Positions 1 to 8,348 of a stretch of 64,000 bases of DNA are shown one piece after another; position 1 is the first letter of the stretch, and each line of letters starts with the position of its first letter. A program made the translations under genes and the position numbers. The DNA is taken from contig CASDVM010000020.1 in assembly GCA_949284415.1 (NCBI GenBank), forward strand, positions 38,264 through 102,263, given 5' to 3'. This stretch comes from an uncultured bacterium. Its GTDB lineage: Bacteria; Cyanobacteriota; Vampirovibrionia; Gastranaerophilales; Gastranaerophilaceae. The notes under the pieces are model-generated. The model made no database searches. It saw only the letters and a list, made by a program, of their open reading frames with translations, and was not told the origin of the DNA.

Positions 1-445
1 CAATATACGTCTGAATCAAACCTCCATTATTAGCTAAGCACATTGAATAACCACTGGCAGCAGTAAAACAATACCCTTCTTTTGAACTAGGATTAAACAC
101 ATCTGTATTCAATTGTGTACCGCTAATCGTAGCATAAGAAGATGCAAAACACGGAGTTGCTTTGTCTTCACAAATCTGAACGGTTTTAAACTGGCTTGAG
201 ACGAAATTTTTTACACCATTTTCATCAATAACCCGTGCCTCTTTTAAATTTACAGCATTTTTAGATGCAGTGTAACTCTCTATTGCCTGACTCAACTCAT
301 TATACACTTTATGAAGCTGAGTAACATAAACTTTTCTCTGATGGTTTTGCATCAGTGTAGGAATAGTCATTGCCGATACAACACCTATTATTCCTAGCGT
401 TACAAGTACTTCAGCCAAAGTAAATCCATTATGCCTAAATTCCAT
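1..445 (-). CDS. Type IV pilin / pseudopilin-like protein (3' end outside window)
   Basis: The gene runs off the left edge, so only the first ~148 codons are visible. It opens with RHNGFTLAEVLVTLGIIGVV, a class III prepilin signal: cleavage is expected between G and F, with Glu at +5, followed by the hydrophobic N-terminal helix. The rest is globular, with cysteines (QICED, ATPCF, GYCFT, YSMCL) typical of secreted pilin-like proteins. An in-frame ATG at 454 is possible, but GAGGT sits 8 nt before the ATG at 445, which I prefer. Family knowledge: such proteins are processed by a prepilin peptidase and assembled by type IV pilus or type II secretion machinery. None of that machinery is in view. 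Confidence 0.8.
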   Translation of the reverse strand, partial: MEFRHNGFTLAEVLVTLGIIGVVSAMTIPTLMQNHQRKVYVTQLHKVYNELSQAIESYTASKNAVNLKEARVIDENGVKNFVSSQFKTVQICEDKATPCFASSYATISGTQLNTDVFNPSSKEGYCFTAASGYSMCLANNGGLIQTYI

Positions 446-497
446 ATATCTCATACCTCATAAATATAAACTCTATATTTTTATATTAACATATATT

Positions 498-1805
498 TTA
501 AACATTTTCAACTGTTAAGATATAATCAATCGACCGCTGTACAATCATTTCGGCTTTTAATTTTTTATTTTTACGTTCTTTTTTGGGTAATTCCACAGGC
601 TCTGTAATTCCCCAGTTTGAATTTATCGGCTGAAATTTAGTATGTGCTTCATCCGAGATATACTGCGTCAATGCTCCCAGCATCGTAACTTTTGGAAGAA
701 TGAGCAGTTCTTTGCCGTTTATCAATCTCGCCATATTAATTCCCGCAAGCATACCTGTTGCTATAGATTCTGTATAACCTTCCGTCCCTGTCAACTGACC
801 TGCAAAGAATAAATCAGTTCTTTTACGTGTCTGTAACGATGCATTCAAAATTTTTGGAGAATTTATAAATGTATTCCTGTGCATAACACCGTATCTTACG
901 ATATTAACATTCTCCAATCCTGGAATTGCTTGAAGCAGTTCTTTTTGTGCTCCCCATTTGAGATTGGTTTGAAAACCTACAAGATTAAAAAGAGTTTTTG
1001 CGGAATTGTCCTGACGGAGCTGAACTACAGCATAATTTTGAATGCCTGTTCTTTTATCAACCAAACCAACAGGCTTCATAGGACCAAATCGCAGCGTATC
1101 AATACCACGCGATGCCAAAACTTCTATCGGAAGACAGCTTTCAAAAAACTTTGCATCTTTTTCAAACTCTTTTAATTCAATTTTCGGGGCATTAACTAAT
1201 ATATTATAAAAATTTTCGTACTCCTGCCTGTTCATAGGGCAATTAATATATGAAGCCTCGCCTTTGTCGTATCTGCTCGCCCAGAAAGCTTTATCAAAAT
1301 TAATGCTGTCTTTTTCAACAATAGGCGCGATTGCATCAAAAAAATGCAAATGCTCGCTCTGCGTAAACTCTTTTATAGAATTTGCAAGACTTTCAGAGGT
1401 TAAAGGGCCTGATGCCATGATTGTAAACCCTTCATGAATTTCTTTTACTTCTTCTTTTATAATATTAATATTATTATCAGCCTCAATGCGTTCTGTAACT
1501 GTTTGAGAAAACAGCTCTCTGTCAATTGCAAGCGCACTGCCAGCAGGAACAGCACAATCTCTTGCAATCATAATCAATTCCCCGCCGAGAAGCTCCATCT
1601 CACGCTTCAACAGACCTGAAGCATTTGAACAATCAGCGGCACCTAAACTGTTTGAACAGACAAATTCGGCAAATTTATCCGTTTTATGAGCGCCTGTTGT
1701 TTTTTCAGGCCGCATTTCATACAAATTTACTTCTATTCCGCGTTTTGAAAGCTGCAATGCCGCTTCGCTGCCGGCAAGACCTGCACCTATAACATTAACT
1801 TTCAT
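498..1805 (-). CDS. trmFO: Methylenetetrahydrofolate--tRNA-(uracil-54-C5)-methyltransferase
   Basis: 435 aa, the normal family length. It starts with the FAD-binding Rossmann motif VNVIGAGLAGSEAA and has the TrmFO signatures FVCSNSLGA (Cys50) and ESCLPIEVLASRG (Cys224), the two cysteines known to matter in this family. A GQLTGTEGYTESIATG block near the C-terminus is the second flavin-binding region. TrmFO makes 5-methyluridine at position 54 of tRNA with methylene-THF and FADH2. It is a single gene, separated from the pilin gene by 52 nt and divergent from the gene at 2083. Cytoplasmic. High certainty. Confidence 0.97.
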   Translation of the reverse strand: MKVNVIGAGLAGSEAALQLSKRGIEVNLYEMRPEKTTGAHKTDKFAEFVCSNSLGAADCSNASGLLKREMELLGGELIMIARDCAVPAGSALAIDRELFSQTVTERIEADNNINIIKEEVKEIHEGFTIMASGPLTSESLANSIKEFTQSEHLHFFDAIAPIVEKDSINFDKAFWASRYDKGEASYINCPMNRQEYENFYNILVNAPKIELKEFEKDAKFFESCLPIEVLASRGIDTLRFGPMKPVGLVDKRTGIQNYAVVQLRQDNSAKTLFNLVGFQTNLKWGAQKELLQAIPGLENVNIVRYGVMHRNTFINSPKILNASLQTRKRTDLFFAGQLTGTEGYTESIATGMLAGINMARLINGKELLILPKVTMLGALTQYISDEAHTKFQPINSNWGITEPVELPKKERKNKKLKAEMIVQRSIDYILTVENV

Positions 1806-1845
1806 AAAATGAGTTTATAACGGATAAAAAATAGTGTCAATTAAT

Positions 1846-1857
1846 ACCCGATCGGGT
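1846..1857. promoter_or_regulatory. Perfect 12-bp palindrome between divergent genes
   Basis: ACCCGATCGGGT is a perfect dyad and an island of GC in a very AT-rich divergent intergenic region between trmFO and the gene at 2083. It could be a binding site for a dimeric regulator. Nothing shows which one. Confidence 0.35.
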
Positions 1858-1925
1858 GATTTTTTATCTATTATTAGAGTTTATTACAAATTTGTAAAAT
1901 AATTATTATAATTGTAGTAAATAAC

Positions 1926-1954
1926 TTGCAAATTATAATAAAATTAAGTATAAT
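1926..1954 (+). promoter_or_regulatory. Sigma-70-type promoter for the 671-aa protein gene
   Basis: TTGCAA (1926-1931), a 17-nt spacer, then a perfect TATAAT (1949-1954). The start codon lies at 2083, so the predicted leader is about 120 nt long. Confidence 0.65.
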
Positions 1955-2030
1955 ATTTACACTTAATACATTTATGACCTTTTCTTAATTTTTCTTAAAA
2001 TTGCGTTAGAAAAAAGCAATAAGTGTAAAT
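1955..2030 (+). promoter_or_regulatory. Long inverted repeat in the 5' leader
   Basis: ATTTACACTTA at 1955-1965 is exactly complementary to TAAGTGTAAAT at 2020-2030, giving an 11-bp stem closing a ~54-nt loop. A smaller ATTGC/GCAAT pairing lies inside the loop. It fills the predicted leader of the next gene and could be an RNA control element. It matches no riboswitch class that I recognise. Confidence 0.4.
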
Positions 2031-2082
2031 CATAAGTTTTATTAAATATATGTGTGTAGTTATGAAAATTTAAAGTAGGGAC

Positions 2083-4098
2083 ATGTCAGTAAAAGCAATC
2101 AATTCATCAAACAGTGTAGAACCAAAACGCAATCATTTACAAGCCGAAAGAAAGCATCAACAAGCATTCACAGGCTCATTTAACCCTGTCGTGGCTTTAA
2201 TGGACGGAATTGACAGAGGCGGTTTTGCGGCCTCATTTATTACGCAGGACGGTATTGGCATGGTCGCCCCGAGAATTTATGAAGGTCTTAACAGGAACCG
2301 CAAAAAAGACGAAAACGGTAAAAAAACAGGGCCTTTAAACTGGGAATTTGCAAGACGCGAAGGTATACGCGAAATATTGAGCGGTCCGAGCGCTTTTTTA
2401 ATTCCTCTCGGTATTCTTACAATAATAAAGAAAACCTCGGGAACTGCAAACAATGTCCATGTAAACCATATAGAGATGCTCGGACAGAATTTTGCAGATT
2501 ATGCTTCCGTAAATCCGGCACAGCTTAATAATGCAAAAGAATTTAAACAGGGATACTACGCAAGGGTATTTGAAAATGCATTAAAACATTCTACTGATGA
2601 AAGTTTTACAGACAAAATTACCGAAACTGCTCAAAAATTTGCAAACAAACTTGTTGAATCAGAAGAAAAACGTGCTTCGAAAGATAAAAAGACCAGACAA
2701 ACGGGCAAAGCACTGCAATCTGAAATTATTGAAGAATACATGAAAATCAGAAAACAATTTGCTCCGCCGTCAGTTAACGAAATGGAAGCATCTTTAAAAG
2801 TGGAAGGTAAAAAAACTCCGCTGTATACGGATATAAAACAATTAACACAGAGCTTGACCGACTACACAGGCGATGCTTTGGAAAAAGTAAATAAACATCT
2901 TAAAACTCATGCTAACGGAAATCTTGATGAATATATTAAAAAATTCAATATTCATAGAGCCGGAACAAGGGTGTTGTCAAATCTCGGCATGTGGGCTGCT
3001 GTAGTTATTTTCTACACACTAATACCAAAACTATACAATCTAGGATTGAAACATGACCCCGGCTTAACCGGACTGGTTGACGAAAATGCAAATACGCAGA
3101 GTGCTAAATCAGATACAGACAAAAAAGATACAACCGAAAATGTTCAACAAAAAGACAAAAATGTAGCATTTACAGGGCTTGTATCACAGGCAGGGAAATC
3201 TGCAATAAAAGAAGGCAGTATAAGCAAACTTCTAAAGAATTTTGAATTTAACGGCGCTTCAATGTCTGTACCCGCCATGCTCACATTATTGTTCGGGTTC
3301 TGTCTGCCGCCCCGATATAAAAATGCTAAAAGCGACAAGGAACGGAAAGAAATCTTAGTTCGTGATATTGCAAGCTTCACAGCTATATTATTCGGCGCTA
3401 AAGCTTTGTCCCGAGGCTTTTCAGATGCATTTGCAAAAATGTCAGGTCTTACATTAAACGTAAAACCTGAAAATCATAACAAAAGTTTATTCCATAAATT
3501 GAGAAACTACTTCACTGCAGGTTCAGGCGTAAATGTATTATCCAGCGAACAGATTGTTTCCAAATACAGTCATATTGATGAATACAAAGACGGTATTAAC
3601 GGATTCTTCAAATTCTTGGAAGAAAACGGCGGAGATGTTAAAAAAGTTCTGTTGAATATTGACAAAACAGTTAAAGAAGCTTCTGAAACAATAATGAAAA
3701 AATTCAACGGAAAATCACTTCAGGAAGCAACATCAGAAGAAATTCACGAAGCATTCCGCAAAGCAAAAGGCTCTGAAGCTCTTGAAAAAATATATACAGT
3801 ATTCCACTCAAAAGAAAATAAATTTATTAACAGAGCTAAAACATTCAACAGCGCATTTGGCTTTGCCTCGACAATCATTCTTGTACCGGCATTTATGATG
3901 TGGCTTGCACGTTACTGTGAAAACATGACTAAAAAAGCTGTAGAAAAAGAAAAGGCTGAGAAAGCGAAAGCATCAGATGCCACAGTTCAGCCTCAGACAA
4001 AATCTGTTCAACAGTCTCAAACAACAACTTCTGCTATACAGGCATCATCATATATTCCTACAAATAAACCGACAATGGCAGGTTTTTTGAATAATTAG
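2083..4098 (+). CDS. Hypothetical membrane protein with FTG motifs
   Basis: 671 aa of unknown function. About five hydrophobic stretches could be membrane segments: near residues 105-117, 303-325, 395-410, 430-445, and 590-612. Between them lie long charged, helix-rich regions, and the tail is rich in Gln, Thr and Ser. The short motif AFTG occurs twice (QQAFTGSF near residue 27, NVAFTGLV near residue 362). A related NFSG motif opens the protein at 30789. The start is set by the ATG after AGTAGGGAC, a weak RBS. It has its own promoter and ends at a strong terminator. It looks lineage-specific. Confidence 0.75.
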   Translation: MSVKAINSSNSVEPKRNHLQAERKHQQAFTGSFNPVVALMDGIDRGGFAASFITQDGIGMVAPRIYEGLNRNRKKDENGKKTGPLNWEFARREGIREILSGPSAFLIPLGILTIIKKTSGTANNVHVNHIEMLGQNFADYASVNPAQLNNAKEFKQGYYARVFENALKHSTDESFTDKITETAQKFANKLVESEEKRASKDKKTRQTGKALQSEIIEEYMKIRKQFAPPSVNEMEASLKVEGKKTPLYTDIKQLTQSLTDYTGDALEKVNKHLKTHANGNLDEYIKKFNIHRAGTRVLSNLGMWAAVVIFYTLIPKLYNLGLKHDPGLTGLVDENANTQSAKSDTDKKDTTENVQQKDKNVAFTGLVSQAGKSAIKEGSISKLLKNFEFNGASMSVPAMLTLLFGFCLPPRYKNAKSDKERKEILVRDIASFTAILFGAKALSRGFSDAFAKMSGLTLNVKPENHNKSLFHKLRNYFTAGSGVNVLSSEQIVSKYSHIDEYKDGINGFFKFLEENGGDVKKVLLNIDKTVKEASETIMKKFNGKSLQEATSEEIHEAFRKAKGSEALEKIYTVFHSKENKFINRAKTFNSAFGFASTIILVPAFMMWLARYCENMTKKAVEKEKAEKAKASDATVQPQTKSVQQSQTTTSAIQASSYIPTNKPTMAGFLNN

Positions 4099-4116
4099 CA
4101 AAAACTGAAAATTCTT

Positions 4117-4161
4117 TAAAAAAATGAGTTTGTAAACTATTTTTACAAACTCATTTTTTTA
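4117..4161. terminator. Bidirectional intrinsic terminator
   Basis: A 13-bp perfect stem (ATGAGTTTGTAAA, 4124-4136, with its complement at 4142-4154) is flanked by A7 and T7. It works for the 671-aa gene on the plus strand and for the DUF1858 gene on the minus strand. Confidence 0.85.
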
Positions 4162-4178
4162 ATCTGTTTTTATTAAAA

Positions 4179-4382
4179 TTACTCTTCCATTAAAGCATTG
4201 ATATCAGCAACCATAGCATCAGGGTCAAACCCGTGGACTTTAGCACCTGCTTCTAAATTTTCAAAATGAGCAGCAGCACATCCGATGCATCCCAAACCGT
4301 ATTTTTGGAATACTGCAATACTTTCAGGACACTGCTGTACTATATCCATAATATTCATATCTTTTGTAATTTTACCTGCCAT
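4179..4382 (-). CDS. DUF1858 domain protein (redox-disulfide domain)
   Basis: 67 aa, a complete stand-alone DUF1858 domain (family TIGR03980, hybrid-cluster-protein-associated disulfide domain). It starts ITKDMNIMDIVQQCPESIAV and carries the CIGC pair in GLGCIGCAAAHFENLE. The two close cysteines suggest a redox or thiol role. The exact reaction is not established for the family. GGAGG lies 12 nt before the ATG, a little far. It is monocistronic. Confidence 0.85.
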   Translation of the reverse strand: MAGKITKDMNIMDIVQQCPESIAVFQKYGLGCIGCAAAHFENLEAGAKVHGFDPDAMVADINALMEE

Positions 4383-4462
4383 AATTTAAATTTAACCTCC
4401 TTATTTGACTTTATATACAATATCATTAAATATATTATATAATAAAAAAAGAAGGATGAGTA

Positions 4463-4621
4463 ATGGAATTTATCAAAAAATTATTTAAAGATGACGACAA
4501 AGTTATAGGATTATGCAGCTTCAAAAAAAAAGCTCAAAAGAATTACGCATTCACCCCGCAATTCAGTAATGCAACACTTTTTTACAGTACAAACACTAAA
4601 AATAATTTTCTCTTATCCTAA
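4463..4621 (+). CDS. Small 52-aa protein, unknown
   Basis: A short reading frame begins MEFIKKLFKDDDKVIGLCSF and ends NNFLLS. AAGGA sits 7 nt before the ATG. Basic and acidic residues are concentrated at the N-terminus, and the rest is polar. Its last 9 nt overlap the convergent gene at 4613. No family recognised. The RBS and normal codon use make it plausible. Confidence 0.5.
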   Translation: MEFIKKLFKDDDKVIGLCSFKKKAQKNYAFTPQFSNATLFYSTNTKNNFLLS

Positions 4622-4810
4622 ACAGTACAACCTGGTGCCGCGTGTAGGATCCCCTAATGCATTTTCATAAACAATACCGTTTGGTCTTGCCGGATTTGCA
4701 GTTCCGAAATTAAAAGCGTCTTTTACAAAATGATTTACATTACGGTTAACACCGCTTACAGCTTTTGTTCCCTGTAATGAATTAATCCCTAAAAGTTTTT
4801 GTATAGACAT
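4613..4810 (-). CDS. Small 65-aa hypothetical protein
   Basis: Starts MSIQKLLGINSLQGTKAVSG and is rich in Asn and Gly, with no membrane segment. GGAG lies about 11 nt before the ATG. It is adjacent to a second tiny protein (4898-5104) of similar composition on the same strand. Both look like small secreted or structural proteins peculiar to this lineage, but nothing in the sequence fixes a function. Confidence 0.55.
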   Translation of the reverse strand: MSIQKLLGINSLQGTKAVSGVNRNVNHFVKDAFNFGTANPARPNGIVYENALGDPTRGTRLYCLG

Positions 4811-4897
4811 AATTTTTTTACTCCATAATTTCCCTTATATATATAAAGTAAATTGCGGAACAAAAATTGCCTGAAAATTATAATTTATTAAGAAATA

Positions 4898-5104
4898 TTA
4901 AGCTAATAAATCCAAATGCCTTGCTTGAGTCTCACTGCCTTTGACTTTTGGATGATTTAGATTATAATTTTCATTGGTTTGCTGAGTAAATAGTCCACTG
5001 TCAAAGCGATTAAAAGAGGTTCTGCTTTGACGACCGTTCTCAAAAAGATTAACAGCGTTAACCCTGAAAATATTATTCGGCTGTATAGCTTCAATTCCGT
5101 TCAT
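4898..5104 (-). CDS. Small 68-aa hypothetical protein
   Basis: Starts MNGIEAIQPNNIFRVNAVNL and is rich in Asn, Gln and Phe. AAGGA is 6 nt before the ATG. It has no signal peptide or membrane helix. It lies between the BFN nuclease gene upstream and the 65-aa protein gene downstream, all on the minus strand. Function unknown. Confidence 0.55.
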   Translation of the reverse strand: MNGIEAIQPNNIFRVNAVNLFENGRQSRTSFNRFDSGLFTQQTNENYNLNHPKVKGSETQARHLDLLA

Positions 5105-5185
5105 AATTAATCCTTAAATATAATAAAACAGGTGAAAAACAGTTTTTTCAATTTTCGGATAAATCTTTACAAATTTAACAATTAA

Positions 5186-5701
5186 TTATTGATCACTTTC
5201 GTGGTGCTCGTTATCTTTCATAAGTTTTGCAAAATCAGAAGGCTTAATACTCTGGACAAACTTTTTAAATTCCTGAGCTTCTTCCTCATCTTTTGCAGAA
5301 TCTGTTGATACAGAACCGTTTGAAATAACATTTGCAGTAACAAAAATCGGAGCATCAACTCTTATTGCAACAGCTATGGCATCAGACGGCCTTGAATCAA
5401 TCTCCAGCACTTTTCCTTCCTCATTTTTCAGATATAAAGTGGCATAATAAGTATCTTTTTCAACATCATTAATTTCTATTTTGTCAAGCTGATAGCCTGT
5501 TTTTTCAATAATATTAATGATCAAATCATGCGTCATCGGACGTGCAACATTAAGATTTTCAATCTTTCTGATAATTGCACTTGCTTCTGCAGAACCTATC
5601 CATATAGGCAGAGCCTTTCTATTTTCTTTATCATGCAAAACAACAATAGGGGAACCTGTTCTTGTATCAAGGGCAATGCCCATAACTTTCATTTCAATCA
5701 T
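5186..5701 (-). CDS. Bifunctional nuclease family protein (BFN, DUF151)
   Basis: 171 aa. The BFN domain fills residues 1-130: MIEMKVMGIALDTRTGSPIV, the WIGSAEASAI motif, and the DSRPSDAIAVAIR motif, which is the family signature. An acidic Glu-rich tail follows, as is common in cyanobacterial members. Characterised members have DNase and RNase activity. Plausible AAAGG RBS. Supports a cyanobacteria-related origin but does not prove it. Confidence 0.9.
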   Translation of the reverse strand: MIEMKVMGIALDTRTGSPIVVLHDKENRKALPIWIGSAEASAIIRKIENLNVARPMTHDLIINIIEKTGYQLDKIEINDVEKDTYYATLYLKNEEGKVLEIDSRPSDAIAVAIRVDAPIFVTANVISNGSVSTDSAKDEEEAQEFKKFVQSIKPSDFAKLMKDNEHHESDQ

Positions 5702-5848
5702 TTAAAATGCCTTTCTGTATAACCTTATCAATATTTTAGCTTAATTAACAAATACGGTCAAGAAAAATATTTACGAAAAAAAATATTTATGATATTATAA
5801 ATATATGCACATGTCGTGAAAATATTTCACGTACAATTAAATAGAATT

Positions 5849-5938
5849 GGAGTAGTGGCCGAGTGGCTGAAGGCGGCACCCTGCTAAGGTGTTATGTGGG
5901 TATAACCTGCATCCAGGGTTCAAATCCCTGCTGCTCCG
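5849..5938 (+). tRNA. tRNA-Ser(GCT)
   Basis: A 90-nt class II tRNA. The acceptor GGAGTAG pairs with CTGCTCC (one G-U). The anticodon loop CTGCTAA gives anticodon GCT. There is a long variable arm (GTTATGTGGGTATAAC) and a T-arm with GGTTCAAATCC. CCA is not encoded; the discriminator is G. Decodes AGC/AGT. Confidence 0.96.
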
Positions 5939-5943
5939 TTTTT

Positions 5944-5970
5944 AAAAGGCTTTCTAGCCTTTTATTTTTT
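5944..5970 (+). terminator. Intrinsic terminator after tRNA-Ser
   Basis: AAAAGGCT (5944-5951), loop TTCT, AGCCTTTT (5956-5963), then ATTTTTT. Confidence 0.8.
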
Positions 5971-6286
5971 AGATACCGTTTTTTATTTTTTAAATGCTCA
6001 CATAAAATTTTTTCTTTTATAGCGTCTTTTGTATTTAAATTCAAATCACTCATTATTAATGAATAATTTTTTTTAAGAGAAATTTTCTTACAGATATTTC
6101 GCAACTTTTCAAACTTTTCCCGTCCAAATTCTCTTTTTGATTTTTTAGAGGTGCAGACAAAATAATTAAAATCGGCAAAAACAAAAATAGAAATATTGTA
6201 TATAAATTACTTATCAAGCGGGTTGAAAAATTTTTATATATGTATAAATATTGTAATAATTAATTTACAAAAACAGGAGCTATACT
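5971..6286. other. Intergenic region before ldh
   Basis: AT-rich, with no supported gene. A lysine-rich frame is open on the minus strand but it runs into the tRNA and has no good start. The last 20 nt hold the ldh ribosome-binding site AGGAG. Confidence 0.6.
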
Positions 6287-7252
6287 ATGGAAACAAAATG
6301 TTTAAATTGTTTGAATTTCAGAAAAGCAGTAATGATAGGATGCGGTTTTGTAGGTTCGGCATCTGTCTTCAGCCTTATGCAAAGCGGTTTATTTTCGGAA
6401 ATTGCAATGATTGATTCCGACAACGCAAGAGCCGAAGGCGAAGCTCTTGATATAAGCCATGGAGTACCGTTCGCAAAACCCATAAAAATTTTTGCGGGGA
6501 ATTACGATGATATTGAAAATGCTTCAATTGTTATTATTACGGCAGGGGCAAATCAAAAACCGGGAGAAACACGACTGGACCTTGTACACAGAAACATTGA
6601 AATTTTTAAAACAATAATTCCTCAAATAAAACAGAGAGATTTTAAGGGTATTCTATTAATAGTATCTAATCCTGTTGACATTTTAACAACCGTTGCCGTA
6701 AAGCTAAGCGGCCTGCCTCAAAACAGAGTGATAGGCTCGGGCACCGTTCTTGATACCGCGAGATTAAAATACGCAGTAGGAGAGCATCTCAATGTTGACA
6801 GCAGAAGTGTACATGCTTTTATAATCGGCGAACACGGAGACAGTGAAATAGCAGCATTCAGCAGCGCAAACATTTCGGGCATACCGTTAAAAAATTTCTG
6901 CGAAATGCGCGGACATTATAACCATGAAGCAGATACAGACGAAATTGCTCAAAAAGTCCGTAACAGCGCCTATGAAATTATTTCAAGAAAAAAAGCCACA
7001 TACTACGGAATTGCAATGTCCGTAAAAAGAATATGTGAAGCCATTGTTCGTGATGAAAAATCAATTCTTCCGATATCTTCTATGATGAACGGAGAATACG
7101 GAATTTCTGATATTGCACTCAGCATGCCTGCAATTGTCGGGAAAAACGGAGTTGAAACAAAAGTCCCAATACAGCTTAATGAAAATGAAACCGCAAAATT
7201 GCTTGAATCTGCAAAATGCCTTAAAGATGTTTTGCAAACTGCAGATATATAA
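6287..7252 (+). CDS. ldh: L-lactate dehydrogenase
   Basis: 321 aa, normal length. NAD-binding GCGFVG at 18-23. The substrate loop GANQKPGETR carries Gln90, which marks lactate rather than malate dehydrogenase, and Arg96. VSNPVD is at 126-131. Catalytic Asp156 is in TVLDTAR and catalytic His183 in IGEHGDSE. It reduces pyruvate to L-lactate with NADH in the cytoplasm, the end of a fermentative pathway. AGGAG lies 7 nt before the ATG. Monocistronic, and convergent with the polysaccharide locus (1-nt gap). Confidence 0.96.
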   Translation: METKCLNCLNFRKAVMIGCGFVGSASVFSLMQSGLFSEIAMIDSDNARAEGEALDISHGVPFAKPIKIFAGNYDDIENASIVIITAGANQKPGETRLDLVHRNIEIFKTIIPQIKQRDFKGILLIVSNPVDILTTVAVKLSGLPQNRVIGSGTVLDTARLKYAVGEHLNVDSRSVHAFIIGEHGDSEIAAFSSANISGIPLKNFCEMRGHYNHEADTDEIAQKVRNSAYEIISRKKATYYGIAMSVKRICEAIVRDEKSILPISSMMNGEYGISDIALSMPAIVGKNGVETKVPIQLNENETAKLLESAKCLKDVLQTADI

Positions 7253-7253
7253 A

Positions 7254-8348
7254 TTATTTTTTTTCCCGCACGAAAAGGAATAAAACAGGTATTAAGCCTA
7301 TCGCTGCAAGGGGTATTCCGATAAAAAACTGTTCTATTTTTTCTTTTAACGGTGCTTCACGGTCAAACAATTTATATAAATGCTTATAAAACCTCAAAAT
7401 TTTACGGCCCGCAGTTCTATTTTCAAAAATAAAATACCTATTTTCATGTATATAAGAATTGTCGCAATACTTCTTGTATTCGGATTCAAAATTATAAAAG
7501 CTGTACAAATCCATATACTGCTGTCCGCAGAACGGTTCATACTTACTTGCAGTTATTTTTAAATTTCTTATACCTGACTGCTTATATTCTAAAAATATAA
7601 AATTATTTGCAAGACATATCTGAGATTTTTTATTAATTTCATCTGATATCTCAGAACAGTCTTCCATTCTTATATCGTCAAAATATTTGGAAAAACATGA
7701 GTAACCGAGATATTGTTCGGGAGCAAATTTCCAGGAAAATTTTGAATAAACTGATTTTTTATCTTTATTTTCAGGATATTCAAAATAATTTGAAAAATAC
7801 GGTTCTTCAACAAGCGGAGAAGAAAACAAATATTTTTTTACATCTTCATTCAACCCGAAAAACCACCAATCGGAAATATGAAAAGCGATCTCTTGATGTT
7901 TGTTATGTTTAACTTCCGCATATTTTGAAAATAATGTTGAAGCAAGTATGCGATGTTCAAAAAGTTTATACTCATTACACCGTTCAGGGAATTTATCAAA
8001 CATCTTCAAAAAATCAGTATTATCAATAACCGAGTCAGTCCGCAATTTTAAAATATATTTTCCGGAAGCTTTTTCCAGTGCGGAATTTGTAGAAATAATC
8101 ATACGGTTTAAGTTACCGTACAATCTTTTATTTTTAAAATTTTTCTGCAGAATTCCCCCGGGATCTTTATTTAAAATAAGAATATCATATTGCAAATCTG
8201 AAACATCAGAGTTTTCCCAAGTGGATAAAATAATCTCCGCTTCAGGCAAATTTTTTCTTATGCTGTTAAGACAATATTTTGTACGAATTTTATGTACAGG
8301 CCCCTGGACTACAACGCTTATATCTCTTGATTCTATTTTTTCAGGCAT
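7254..8348 (-). CDS. WavE-family LPS synthesis protein
   Basis: 364 aa from the preferred start. The N-terminus RDISVVVQGPV and the block IILSTWENSDVSDLQYDILI, followed by NKDPGG, are hallmarks of the WavE family, glycosyltransferase-like proteins of LPS core synthesis. The C-terminus ends in one membrane segment (IGIPLAAIGLIPVLFLF). I prefer the ATG at 8348 because GGAGG precedes it; an upstream GTG at 8363 has no RBS. It overlaps the 3' end of its paralogue at 8333 by 16 nt and is the last gene of the locus. The sugar transferred is unknown. Confidence 0.85.
   Translation of the reverse strand: MPEKIESRDISVVVQGPVHKIRTKYCLNSIRKNLPEAEIILSTWENSDVSDLQYDILILNKDPGGILQKNFKNKRLYGNLNRMIISTNSALEKASGKYILKLRTDSVIDNTDFLKMFDKFPERCNEYKLFEHRILASTLFSKYAEVKHNKHQEIAFHISDWWFFGLNEDVKKYLFSSPLVEEPYFSNYFEYPENKDKKSVYSKFSWKFAPEQYLGYSCFSKYFDDIRMEDCSEISDEINKKSQICLANNFIFLEYKQSGIRNLKITASKYEPFCGQQYMDLYSFYNFESEYKKYCDNSYIHENRYFIFENRTAGRKILRFYKHLYKLFDREAPLKEKIEQFFIGIPLAAIGLIPVLFLFVREKK

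Noticed and set aside
879..1619. Plus-strand frames inside trmFO
   Set aside because: They are antisense shadows of a well-conserved gene, without RBS or recognisable domains.
5892..6200. Lysine-rich open frame on the minus strand
   Set aside because: It overlaps tRNA-Ser, has no RBS or early start, and its composition is what AT-rich DNA gives by chance.
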